This document shows, piece by piece, positions 9,484 to 17,485 of a DNA stretch of 64,000 nt. Origin of the DNA: Marine Group I thaumarchaeote (lineage in GTDB: Archaea; Thermoproteota; Nitrososphaeria; Nitrososphaerales; Nitrosopumilaceae); the NCBI GenBank assembly GCA_013390905.1, contig JACATG010000001.1, positions 124,001-188,000 of the forward strand. Direction: 5' to 3'. How positions within the stretch are numbered: the first letter of the stretch is position 1; every line of letters begins with the position of its first letter. A program made the position numbers and the translations under genes. Under the pieces are notes generated by a model. It did no database searches and was not told the origin of the DNA. It was given only the letters and a program-made list of their open reading frames with translations.

Positions 9484-9921
9484 ATGAGAAAATCACCTCT
9501 TGGATTATTTGCTGGTAGGGTTTTGACCGCTAAGAAAAAGAAACAGAGATGGGCAATCTCTACTTACAAGAGAAGAAAACTTGGTATTGATAAAAAATCT
9601 GATCCTCTAGGAGGTGCACCTCAAGCAAGAGGTATTGTTTTAGAAAAAGTAGGTATTGCAGCAAAACAACCTAACTCTGCTATAAGAAAATGTGTTAGAG
9701 TTCAATTAATTAAAAATGGTAAAACCGTTACAGCATTTTTGCCACGAGATGGTGCACTGAACTTTATTGATGAACACGATGAGGTACACATTCAAGGCAT
9801 GGGTGCAACTCAAGGTGGTGCAATGGGAGATATTCCTGGCGTTAGATTCAAAGTTTTCAAAGTTAATGATACGTCACTTCACGAGTTGGTAATTGGTAAG
9901 AAAGAGAAACCAAGGAGATAG
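9484..9921 (+). CDS. rps12: Ribosomal protein S12 (uS12)
   Basis: The 145-residue protein is the decoding-centre protein of the small subunit. The conserved loop '[21 protein letters not shown]' and the second loop '[15 protein letters not shown]' are intact, and the length matches archaeal/eukaryotic S12 (S23 type). It lies two bases before the S7 start, the universal S12-S7 pairing. Confidence 0.97.
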   Translation: MRKSPLGLFAGRVLTAKKKKQRWAISTYKRRKLGIDKKSDPLGGAPQARGIVLEKVGIAAKQPNSAIRKCVRVQLIKNGKTVTAFLPRDGALNFIDEHDEVHIQGMGATQGGAMGDIPGVRFKVFKVNDTSLHELVIGKKEKPRR

Positions 9922-9923
9922 AA

Positions 9924-10523
9924 ATGGCACAAACAAAGAATTTGTTATTATTTAGGAAATGGGATTTGTCAGATATTGAGGTCAAAGATCCTGGATTAAA
10001 GACTGCAATCTCGTTGAGAAAACAAATTTTGCCGTACACCTTTGGCCGTTCAGCACTCAAGAGATTTAACAAAGCTGATGTTAACCTTGTTGAACGATTA
10101 ATCAACAAGACAATGCACTTTGGAAAGAAATATGCAAAGAACACAGGAAGAATGACTGGAAAAAAGATCAAAGTTCTCAATACTGTAAAAACTGCATTTG
10201 ATATTATTGCACTAAAAACTGGACGAAATCCAGTTGAAGTTTTAGTTAGAGCAGTAGAGTTTTCTGCTCCAAACGAAGACACTACTAGAATTGTTTATGG
10301 TGGAACTGTATATCATGTCTCAGTTGATGTTGCTCCAATCAGAAGAGTTGACTTGGCTCTAAGATTCATCTCAGATGCAATTAAAGAGGCAACATTTTCC
10401 AACCCAAAACCAATTGAAGAACATATGGCTGAACAACTCATACTTGCATCTAATAATGACTCAAATGCTCCTTCTGTAAAGAAGAAAAATGAGTTAGAAC
10501 GTATAGCACAAGCATCAAGATAG
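9924..10523 (+). CDS. rps7: Ribosomal protein S7 (uS7)
   Basis: The 199-residue protein has the S7 signature around 'VERLINKTMHFGKKYAKNTGRM.GKK' and the C-terminal segment 'GGTVYHVSVDVAPIRRVDLALRFI', which contacts the head of the small subunit near the E site. It ends the rpo/str-type gene run; the tRNA-Gln gene on the other strand starts 12 bases downstream, so transcription must end close by. In most archaea EF-1alpha would follow; it is absent here. Confidence 0.97.
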   Translation: MAQTKNLLLFRKWDLSDIEVKDPGLKTAISLRKQILPYTFGRSALKRFNKADVNLVERLINKTMHFGKKYAKNTGRMTGKKIKVLNTVKTAFDIIALKTGRNPVEVLVRAVEFSAPNEDTTRIVYGGTVYHVSVDVAPIRRVDLALRFISDAIKEATFSNPKPIEEHMAEQLILASNNDSNAPSVKKKNELERIAQASR

Positions 10524-10535
10524 ACATTTTTTCAG

Positions 10536-10623
10536 TAGCCCGAGGCAGATTCGAACTGCCGTCTCCGCCTATCCACTCATGAGATCCAGAGGGCAGAATC
10601 CTTGACCGCTAGACTATCGGGCT
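10536..10623 (-). tRNA. tRNA-Gln (CTG) with a 15-nt intron
   Basis: Reading leftward, acceptor AGCCCGA pairs with TCGGGCT (discriminator A). The D arm is GTCTAGCGGTCAAGGAT and the T arm GGCAG-TTCGAAT-CTGCC. The anticodon stem CTGCC/GGCGG closes a loop CT-CTG-G-A once a 15-nt insert (10571-10585) is removed. That puts the intron after position 37, the canonical archaeal site, and gives a 73-nt mature tRNA. The 5'-A acceptor is typical of archaeal tRNA-Gln. Intron boundaries may shift by one or two bases. An AT-rich TATA-like element lies about 30 bases upstream on the minus strand. Confidence 0.9.
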
Positions 10624-10720
10624 ACCAAAACAAATTCTGGTGTTTTAGAATATAATCATTTACTGAAATCCCTTAATTCTAACTACATTAATAAAATCTG
10701 CAAAATATGTTATAACTTGA

Positions 10721-11425
10721 TTGTCTCAAAAAGAAATTGAAGAATCATTAAATTTGTTAGAAAAAGATTGGGATATTGATCCAATATTAAGAGAATTCAC
10801 TTTAGGCAAAGTTACTGATGTAGCTGATTATACCATAAAAGTAAAAGATGTAATCTTTCATGTGCCATATCTTAATTCTCAAAAGAAGTACATCTTATGG
10901 AAATGCTATTGGCCTGACTGTCACAACTGTTGTAATAGACAAGGTAGACTTCCGTTAACCTCTGATGATCTAATTACTATTGGGAAGGGTTTGAAGTATC
11001 AAAACACTTCAGACTTTATAAAAAATGAAACACTTACTGTAACTTATCAAGAACCAGGGCCATCAGGACAAATGACAACAATGACTACAATTAATCTAAA
11101 AAGAAAGAAAGATGAAACTGAAGCAGATGATGGAACACATATCTCATGTAGATTTTTAGATAATGAGGGAGACTGTAGCATGCATCCTGACAGACCTGGA
11201 GTATGCTATCTTTATCCATTTAGTACTTGGCTGGAAAACGAGAAAGGAAAAGCCCGTGTGCATGCAACTTTTCAGTTTACTGGTGACTGTCCAGGATTTT
11301 ATCTTGCAGAGAGTTTAGATCCTATGAAGGAAGAATTCAAGGAATACTCTAAAATTATTTACGATTACAATATGGCTTCTAACCGTACTAATAGAGATGG
11401 ATTGGGTTTAGTTAGTTTTAGTTAG
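10721..11425 (+). CDS. YkgJ-type cysteine-cluster protein
   Basis: The 234-residue protein holds the CxxxCC-type cluster 'CYWPDCHNCCNRQGRLPLT' near residues 62-80 and a downstream 'CRFLDNEGDCSMHPDRPGVCYLYPF' near 145-169, plus one more Cys in 'TGDCPGF'. This pattern defines the putative zinc- or iron-chelating YkgJ/UPF0153 family, whose biochemical role is unsettled. The start is a TTG at 10721, with no better ATG. Its 3' end overlaps the convergent FAD protein by four bases. Confidence 0.82.
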   Translation: MSQKEIEESLNLLEKDWDIDPILREFTLGKVTDVADYTIKVKDVIFHVPYLNSQKKYILWKCYWPDCHNCCNRQGRLPLTSDDLITIGKGLKYQNTSDFIKNETLTVTYQEPGPSGQMTTMTTINLKRKKDETEADDGTHISCRFLDNEGDCSMHPDRPGVCYLYPFSTWLENEKGKARVHATFQFTGDCPGFYLAESLDPMKEEFKEYSKIIYDYNMASNRTNRDGLGLVSFS

Positions 11426-12435
11426 GCTTTAGCCACTTTCATTAAATTACTAATCTTGATATCCATCCCAAATCTTTTTTCATGCTTTTTCATGTATAGA
11501 AATATTGCAATAAAGTCAGGTAATGCCTTAAAGAAATTAAAGTCCTTGTGGATTTTTTTTCTAACAAAATTAAACACCTTAGCATATACCTTAAAGTGTT
11601 TATCAACTGCCTTTTCATATGCTGCAAAGTCATGCATGTTATCTAGGAAAATATCGACGCACTGCATTGATGGAATAATTCCCTCACCTAACATTGCAAA
11701 GACTGTTCCAATTGATTCGCCAACGCCAACTACTTTTCCTGAATAGAATGGCTTGCATCTATCAGGTGTGGCCAATCTAATTGGACGTCCTTTGGTTTGG
11801 ATAACTTTACCTCCATATTTTTTCAAGAACTCATCAGTGACTTTTACGTGGTTCTTTTTGTAATCCCCAGCTCCAATATGTGCACATTTCTCCCCTAATG
11901 GAAAATACCAAAAGTATCCAGACATTCCTGGGAATGGTTCCAAGTAAAAGTCATCAAATGGTACGCCGTTTTCATATTCAACTTTGTACTCGTATGTTGG
12001 CAAGAAGAAATCCTCTTTTAGTTTTGGTAGATAAATTCTATGAAATCCTGTACAATCAATTATCATGTCATACTCTTTTTCTAGCTCTTCAAGCTTTGGT
12101 GCTGTTCCATAAAGTACTTTTGAATCTTTGATAAAATCTTTGATTAATCCTAATTTGTTATACGTACATAATCCATGTAATCCAATATCAAACTTTACAC
12201 CATTACCCATCTTGACTTTCATGGTTTTTCCCTCATGAATCATAAAGTCATCAAAATTTCTTCCAGTCTTTTCGCAGAACTTATCTAGCTCTGACTTTAT
12301 TGTTCCCCAAGCGCAGATAGAGTCATGTCTCTCTTCTACCATTCTCTCATATCCTACTATTTCGTGTTCAGAGTCTTTTAGTCTGGCCATGAGATAAGAG
12401 CCTGCTACTCCCATTCCCATAACTGCTATCTTCAT
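11422..12435 (-). CDS. FAD-dependent oxidoreductase of the geranylgeranyl reductase type
   Basis: The 337-residue protein starts with a dinucleotide-binding motif (MKIAVMGMGVAGSYLMARL). Also visible are 'MIIDCTGFHRIYLP', 'YFWYFPLGEKCAHIGAGDY' and 'VVGVGESIGTVFAMLGEGI', the FAD-contacting end segment of the geranylgeranyl reductase/PHBH group. In archaea such enzymes saturate isoprenoid lipid chains, but the family is broad and the substrate here is unknown. The frame extends 18 codons upstream; the start at 12435 was chosen because the Rossmann motif then begins at residue 2. Confidence 0.75.
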   Translation of the reverse strand: MKIAVMGMGVAGSYLMARLKDSEHEIVGYERMVEERHDSICAWGTIKSELDKFCEKTGRNFDDFMIHEGKTMKVKMGNGVKFDIGLHGLCTYNKLGLIKDFIKDSKVLYGTAPKLEELEKEYDMIIDCTGFHRIYLPKLKEDFFLPTYEYKVEYENGVPFDDFYLEPFPGMSGYFWYFPLGEKCAHIGAGDYKKNHVKVTDEFLKKYGGKVIQTKGRPIRLATPDRCKPFYSGKVVGVGESIGTVFAMLGEGIIPSMQCVDIFLDNMHDFAAYEKAVDKHFKVYAKVFNFVRKKIHKDFNFFKALPDFIAIFLYMKKHEKRFGMDIKISNLMKVAKA

Positions 12436-12522
12436 GATATTTTGGGATTTATTCATACCTAATAAAAATACATTCAGTGAGTAAACCAAAAGTTTAGTTA
12501 CTCCTAAGGAAAAATATACAAA

Positions 12523-13242
12523 GTGTTGATTACTAGATTTAACAAAATTTTCATCATTACTACAGTGTCATTATTTCTCGTAACTTCATTAGGATCTGAG
12601 GCTTTTGGTTATGGTGCTCCTCCTGTACAAAGCAGTGCTAACAACTACACTGTAGAGATATACTCTGATAGAGAATCATACAATCTTGGAGAAACAATAA
12701 CATTTTCTGGAAATGTCAACAAGTATGACGAAAACAGAAATTTACGGATTTCAATCTTTGATTCTAATAACAACTTTATTTCAACTAAGAAAACTCCAGT
12801 CAATATTGATGGCACATTCTCACATACTATAACACTAAATGAGAAATTCTCTGATGGGAAATATATTGTTAAAGCTCAGTATGGAAGTTCTCAATCAGTA
12901 GTAAAAAAAATGTCATTTGTGATAAGTTCCAATGACACATCTATGGAACAAAAATTACCTGCTACTGCCAAAGTTCCTGATTGGATTAAGTTTACTTCAG
13001 GCGTTTGGGTAGATGGAAACTCTTCAGATACTGAATTTATCAATGCAATTCAATTCCTTATTGCAGATAAAATTATTGTACTTCCTCCAACCGCACAAGG
13101 TTCTGATATGGCATCTAATGAAATTCCATCTTGGATTAAGTTCACTACCGGTGTTTGGGTAGATGGAAACTCTTCAGATAGTGAATTTGTTAGCGCACTT
13201 CAATTCTTGATCAAAGAAGGAATTATGAAGATATCAAACTAG
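12523..13242 (+). CDS. Secreted beta-sandwich protein with two WADG-type repeats
   Basis: The 239-residue protein has an N-terminal hydrophobic signal (FIITTVSLFLVTSLGSEAFG). Residues about 43-135 form an MG2/Ig-like domain ('DRESYNLGETITFSGNV'). Two C-terminal repeats follow of the form 'P.WIKFT.GVWVDGNSSD.EF..A.QFLI...I', near 151-190 and 205-238. These repeats belong to the same family as the 'WIKNNAGWWADG' repeats of the protein at 60.3 kb and are frequent in thaumarchaeal surface proteins. The likely start is GTG at 12523. It is probably an extracellular or envelope protein; partner or ligand unknown. Confidence 0.8.
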   Translation: MLITRFNKIFIITTVSLFLVTSLGSEAFGYGAPPVQSSANNYTVEIYSDRESYNLGETITFSGNVNKYDENRNLRISIFDSNNNFISTKKTPVNIDGTFSHTITLNEKFSDGKYIVKAQYGSSQSVVKKMSFVISSNDTSMEQKLPATAKVPDWIKFTSGVWVDGNSSDTEFINAIQFLIADKIIVLPPTAQGSDMASNEIPSWIKFTTGVWVDGNSSDSEFVSALQFLIKEGIMKISN

Positions 13243-13339
13243 AAATAATTTTAATTTAATTGGAAAAATATCTAGAAAAAAGAACTCGAGTATGATTATT
13301 TAGGCTCAGAATCTTGTTACATTTAGAAGAATTAAACAC

Positions 13340-13525
13340 ATGGTTCTAATAGTACCTAAAAAGCACTTTAGATCTGATATGAAGTATCTATGTAGAACCT
13401 GTAAGAAAGAATGTGATGATATTCCAACACATATGATGAAAGTGCACAAATTTTCAAAATCAATTATAGAGTCACAACTCAAATCAAACCCAAATACTTT
13501 TAAAAATGCTTTTGAAGTGTTATAA
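13340..13525 (+). CDS. Small C2H2 zinc-finger protein
   Basis: The 61-residue protein contains one finger, 'YLCRTCKKECDDIPTHMMKVHKF', with spacing C-x2-C-x9-H-x4-H. A helical tail 'SKSIIESQLKSNPNTFKNAF' follows. A start at ATG 13379 (MKYLCRTC) is an alternative. It ends 15 bases before the GGQ release-factor-like gene and is very probably co-transcribed with it. The function is not known; the pairing suggests a ribosome- or RNA-binding accessory (see findings). The opposite strand is also open here but has no recognisable protein features. Confidence 0.72.
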   Translation: MVLIVPKKHFRSDMKYLCRTCKKECDDIPTHMMKVHKFSKSIIESQLKSNPNTFKNAFEVL

Positions 13526-13540
13526 AAATAACAGAACACA

Positions 13541-14614
13541 ATGCAAGCAAAACTTGTGAAAAACAATCTCAAATCTATTGAGATCTCATCAATAGAGTGG
13601 TATTCCCTGAATCAATTCCTCTATGAGATAAAACAGATTGATTCTCCATGTGTATCTGTATACTATCCATATGGTAAGGGGAAAGAAACCATCTCGTTGT
13701 TACGAGAAACAAAGAGGAATGAGTCATTTGAAATAATTGAATCAGAAATCGAAAAAAGAATCACACACCTTAGGAAAAGTCCTTTCTCGGCAGGCAAGTT
13801 TGCAAAGACTCTATGTATTTTTGGATGGATAACGAACGGCAAAGTACACACTAAAGAAATTGGAACCTCAAAGAGACTTCCCTATATCTACATGGCAAGC
13901 AAAAGACCATACATCAAGCCATTCCGTGATATTCTCAAAACTAATCATGATGTTTTGCTAGTAACGCTTGATCAAAAATCTGCAAGAATACAGAAATTTC
14001 ATGGTAGTCAAATAATTCAAGAAGCTAAGCTTCGAATTGATCTACGAAGTAGACATAGAAAAGGTGGACAGAGTCAGGGGAGATTCCTAAGGGCAAGACA
14101 AACAAAGATTCATGTCTTCTTTAAGAAAATTGCAACTAAAGTCAGGAACATGGACTCTGATTCTGAATTAATTCTATTAGGTGGAATTGGTCCTGCAAAA
14201 ACAGAATTTTATGGTGAGCTAGATTCGGAGTTAGCAAATAAATGTCGATTTGTAAAAGACTTGTCTTTTTCTACTCCTATTCATGATATCTATAAGAAAA
14301 TAATCCATCACTTGTACCAGTATAGAAGAAAATATGTCACAGAGATTATTGAAAAATACGAAAAACTATTCAAAGAAGGACTAACTGCGAAGAGAAATGA
14401 CATTATCTACAAGGCATTGGAGATTGGAGCAGTAGATATGCTAATCGTCTCTGCAAACTATCATACCAACTCTCAATTCAAGAGTATAATGAAGATGCTA
14501 GAGATTGCTAGGAATAATTCCACTAGAATAGAGTTTGCAGTTTCTCCAAAAATAATTACAAAGCTAGATCTTCACAATTCAGTTTTAGCCATACTACGAT
14601 ACCGAATAAAATAA
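13541..14614 (+). CDS. eRF1-domain protein with GGQ motif (Vms1/aRF1-like)
   Basis: The 357-residue protein has the central eRF1 domain 2 with a GGQ loop, 'RHRKGGQSQGRFLRAR' (GGQ at 175-177). A domain-3-like part follows: 'LILLGGIGPAKTEFYGEL', then 'ALEIGAVDMLIVSANY'. GGQ is the loop that triggers peptidyl-tRNA hydrolysis. The NIKS and YxCxxxF codon-reading motifs of true aRF1 domain 1 are absent, and the protein is about 50-60 residues shorter than aRF1. It therefore looks like a stop-codon-independent paralogue, of the kind proposed for ribosome rescue (Vms1/ANKZF1 and the archaeal eRF1-like families). Activity is inferred, not shown. Confidence 0.82.
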   Translation: MQAKLVKNNLKSIEISSIEWYSLNQFLYEIKQIDSPCVSVYYPYGKGKETISLLRETKRNESFEIIESEIEKRITHLRKSPFSAGKFAKTLCIFGWITNGKVHTKEIGTSKRLPYIYMASKRPYIKPFRDILKTNHDVLLVTLDQKSARIQKFHGSQIIQEAKLRIDLRSRHRKGGQSQGRFLRARQTKIHVFFKKIATKVRNMDSDSELILLGGIGPAKTEFYGELDSELANKCRFVKDLSFSTPIHDIYKKIIHHLYQYRRKYVTEIIEKYEKLFKEGLTAKRNDIIYKALEIGAVDMLIVSANYHTNSQFKSIMKMLEIARNNSTRIEFAVSPKIITKLDLHNSVLAILRYRIK

Positions 14615-14704
14615 TTCCTTCAGCAATTCAGTATCTTAAGCACTAAGATATTTTGCGATTAATTATTTTCTTCAGTTTAGTTAGGATATGAACAAGACTT
14701 GTAA

Positions 14705-14819
14705 TGCCGGGGGCGGGTTTCGAACCCGCGACCTCCAGATTATGAGTATTGCCTTAGTTGGAGAACCGCTAGAGTTTACCAAATGAACTGGCACTCTAAC
14801 CAGGCTGAGCTACCCCGGC
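14705..14819 (-). tRNA. tRNA-Met (CAT), elongator type, with a 40-nt noncanonical intron
   Basis: Leftward, acceptor GCCGGGG pairs with CCCCGGC, discriminator A. The T arm is CGCGG-GTTCGAA-ACCCGC-like and the D arm GCTCAGCCTGGTTAGAG. Removing 14748-14787 joins CCAG to A-CTCATAA-TCTGG, giving a perfect stem CCAGA/TCTGG with anticodon CAT. The intron therefore sits between positions 30 and 31, inside the anticodon stem, not at the usual 37/38. Mature length is 75 nt. The sequence resembles archaeal elongator tRNA-Met rather than initiator. Confidence 0.9.
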
Positions 14820-14889
14820 ATGTATATGCCTGAAAAATTTGGGAAATTAAATGATTCTAAAATGTTTCAGATTTTTACTTTAGATCCTT

Positions 14890-16545
14890 TCACTCTGTAT
14901 TCTCATTCTTTACCCAAAGGAATTTCTTTTGTAATGCAGCTGTATACAATTTTCCCCATTCGACACCTACCTCATCAGTCCATGCCTTGATAACCCGAGG
15001 ATCTATGTAATTTCTCAAAGATGTTCCAAGATTGTAATCTCTGGTTTTTTCAGATAAATCAATTTGTAGCTTTAACTTTTCTACTCTTTCTCTGTGCTTC
15101 TGTTTTTGCTTTTTGATTTGTTCATTTAATGTCTTGATTCTTTTCTCTTTATTCTTCTTTTGAGTTTCAGTCTTTGGCTGACTTGATTCCACTTTTTTGA
15201 GAGTCTCTTGAGTTTTCTTTGAAGGCTGATCTTTTTCAGCATTTTTGATAGTATCTCGCTTCTTTTCTAATACCTGATCAAATGTCTTTGGAATGGTTCT
15301 CTTATGATTACACATTTTGGCAGCCTCAAGGTTTGCCATTTTTGCATGGTATAATTTCTCGTTTGCTGTCTTTCCTTTAATATTGTCATGTTCTACAAGA
15401 TAGTTTTTGACAACTGCTGTCGCAAGATATGTTCTAAACACCTTGGCAGTAAGTCCTTTTACAATACTGGAATAATATGCATTTACATGTCTTGAAGTAA
15501 TGTCATTAAAAATTTCGTCTTTAGGATTTTTCTTTTCAATTAGTTTTTTTAGATTTTTCTGAAATTGTTTGTCATGGCCTTCGACTATTATTGTTTCTTG
15601 CCATCTAACACTATCTTTTCCTAGAAAATCAAATTCAATTGCATCAGCAGTTATTTTGATATGTTCTTTTCTAAGAGTTGTAGCACCCACAGTGTCTGCT
15701 TCATCTGGATCCTTTTCGTCTCCTACTCTCATTGAAGTTCTGTAAATTAAATAACATGCTGTAGCAATTCTACTGATTTTTGGTTCCTTACTTTTCATAT
15801 CTTTTACAATTCTGTCTTTTATTTTGTCAATTTCCTTTGCAAGTTTTACTGCTTTTTCGTACTTTGCCTTGTCTCTATCTTGCTTTAATCCAGAAGAATC
15901 TGCAAGCCAGACATACTTTCTTTTCTGTGTAAGAAAATCCATCCAACTAGCTAACCACATAGAATTTTTATCATGAATAATCTTACCCCATTCTCCTTCA
16001 GGTACTTTTGCTTCTTTTCCAAGGTTTAGTGTAACATCTTTTGCAGAAACACGAGATTTCCATTTTCCTCGAATTGGATGCTCCCCTCTCCCAATGAATA
16101 TTCCTGGCGGTTCTGCCATGTAATTCCCAACTTCAACTTCCTTTCCATCCATGATAGCAATTCCATATTTTGTTTTCAAGTTTTCTCGCAGTTCTTTTCT
16201 TTTAACAGCAAGAGATTTTTTCTCCTCCTTAGTCATCATATTCTTGAGATCTTTTTCCTTGTCAACTACTTTGTAAGCATTTGAAAAATCAATGTCTTTA
16301 TATGAAATTTTTTTAAATTTTGAATTCAGAGTTTTGGCAAAATCTGCCGTAAAGTTTTTTTGAAAAACTTTGTCTTGAGCGTATGGCGTATCTTTCTTTT
16401 TTGCCCACTGGTAAATCATTTCTTCTTGGTTTAAGTCAAGATCAACACTTTCTCCTTTGATCTTTATCTTAACTCCTTGTGTTTCATAGGCAGGGGGAAA
16501 TAAGATTCCATTATGCTGTAGAGTTTCCCATTTCATTCTTTTCAC
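14890..16545 (-). CDS. DNA topoisomerase IB (eukaryote-like)
   Basis: The 551-residue protein carries the eukaryotic topoisomerase I core: N-terminal 'WETLQHNGILFPPAYE', 'EPPGIFIGRGEHPIRGKWK' near 147-165, the catalytic region 'CYLIYRTSMRVGDEKDPDEADTVG' with the active Arg, and a charged coiled-coil linker near 430-500. The C-terminal active site is 'TSLRNYIDPRVIKAW' with Tyr513. It relaxes positive and negative supercoils by a 3'-phosphotyrosine link. Among archaea this enzyme is a thaumarchaeal hallmark. The usual SKxxY motif reads SLRNY here. The gene is monocistronic-looking, flanked by tRNA-Met and an SDR gene. Confidence 0.95.
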   Translation of the reverse strand: MKRMKWETLQHNGILFPPAYETQGVKIKIKGESVDLDLNQEEMIYQWAKKKDTPYAQDKVFQKNFTADFAKTLNSKFKKISYKDIDFSNAYKVVDKEKDLKNMMTKEEKKSLAVKRKELRENLKTKYGIAIMDGKEVEVGNYMAEPPGIFIGRGEHPIRGKWKSRVSAKDVTLNLGKEAKVPEGEWGKIIHDKNSMWLASWMDFLTQKRKYVWLADSSGLKQDRDKAKYEKAVKLAKEIDKIKDRIVKDMKSKEPKISRIATACYLIYRTSMRVGDEKDPDEADTVGATTLRKEHIKITADAIEFDFLGKDSVRWQETIIVEGHDKQFQKNLKKLIEKKNPKDEIFNDITSRHVNAYYSSIVKGLTAKVFRTYLATAVVKNYLVEHDNIKGKTANEKLYHAKMANLEAAKMCNHKRTIPKTFDQVLEKKRDTIKNAEKDQPSKKTQETLKKVESSQPKTETQKKNKEKRIKTLNEQIKKQKQKHRERVEKLKLQIDLSEKTRDYNLGTSLRNYIDPRVIKAWTDEVGVEWGKLYTAALQKKFLWVKNENTE

Positions 16546-16612
16546 TTCAAAATTGCGGACTTTACAAAAACTGTATTCTATGTGTATATCAATTTAACGT
16601 ACAAGTGCGATA

Positions 16613-17443
16613 TCAGCTAGGAAATAGCTCTTTACTCATATATTTCTCAAATTCTAGATCTGTTTTCATCTTTTTTGCTTCCATAAACATGGCAGCATCA
16701 GATCCCACAATATATCGTGGCAAAATCTCATCATCGTGAATTGCCTTTATTATGATATTGGCAACTTGAGATGGTGCGGTTCCCATTTCTGCCATCATTT
16801 TAAGACCTGCAAGAATGTTATCAGTTAATGCCTTGTATTTAGGATCAGTTTTTGATTCCGGAACCTTCATTGAATTGTAAAAGTTTGTCTTGGTAACTCC
16901 AGGCTCAATTAAAGTAGTCTTAATTCCAAATTGACCAAGTTCGTATCTGAGACACTCACTTAATCCTTCTAATGCAAACTTTGAACTGATATAAGCTGGA
17001 GAACAAGGTAATCCAATTTTGCCAACAACTGAACTAATGTTTACGATTATTCCTGAATTCTGATTTCTCATAATTGGAGATACCTCCTGAATGATTCTTA
17101 CAATGCTAAAGAAATTAGTTTCAAACTGTTTTCTAAAATCATCAATTGATACATCTTCTGTACATCCAAACTGTCCGTATCCTGCGTTGTTTACTAAGAC
17201 ATCCAATCTCCCTCCATCTGTAACCACTTTATTGATTGCAGAAACTATTGATTCTTCTTTGTCAACATCTAGTTCTATTACATCTATTGAAAGATTTTCT
17301 TTTTTTGCTGAATGTTCTAACTCTACTGCCTTTCCAATATCTCTCATGCTTGCAAAAGTGTGAAAACCATCCCTTGCAAGTGCTAATGCAGTTTCTAATC
17401 CAATCCCTGATGAACTACCTGTGACAAGAGCTACTTTTTCCAT
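16613..17443 (-). CDS. Short-chain dehydrogenase/reductase (SDR)
   Basis: The 276-residue protein is a classical SDR. It shows the cofactor motif 'VTGSSSGIGLETA' at residues 7-19, 'NNAGYGQFG' near 89, catalytic Ser in 'VNISSVVG' and the YxxxK pair in 'AYISSKFAL', followed by 'IEPGVTKTNF'. It oxidises or reduces an alcohol/ketone with NAD(P)H; the substrate cannot be told. An acidic residue after the glycine motif is not obvious, so NADP preference is possible. It lies 42 bases downstream of the helicase gene on the same strand. Confidence 0.9.
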   Translation of the reverse strand: MEKVALVTGSSSGIGLETALALARDGFHTFASMRDIGKAVELEHSAKKENLSIDVIELDVDKEESIVSAINKVVTDGGRLDVLVNNAGYGQFGCTEDVSIDDFRKQFETNFFSIVRIIQEVSPIMRNQNSGIIVNISSVVGKIGLPCSPAYISSKFALEGLSECLRYELGQFGIKTTLIEPGVTKTNFYNSMKVPESKTDPKYKALTDNILAGLKMMAEMGTAPSQVANIIIKAIHDDEILPRYIVGSDAAMFMEAKKMKTDLEFEKYMSKELFPS

Positions 17444-17485
17444 ATCTGTGCTAGATTTTTGTTATATTTATCCCATTTTGATTTA

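Noticed and set aside
13306-13572. Minus-strand frame of 88 codons opposite the C2H2 gene
   Set aside because: The plus-strand frame has ordered zinc ligands and a natural operon position; the opposite frame has only scattered Phe/Cys.
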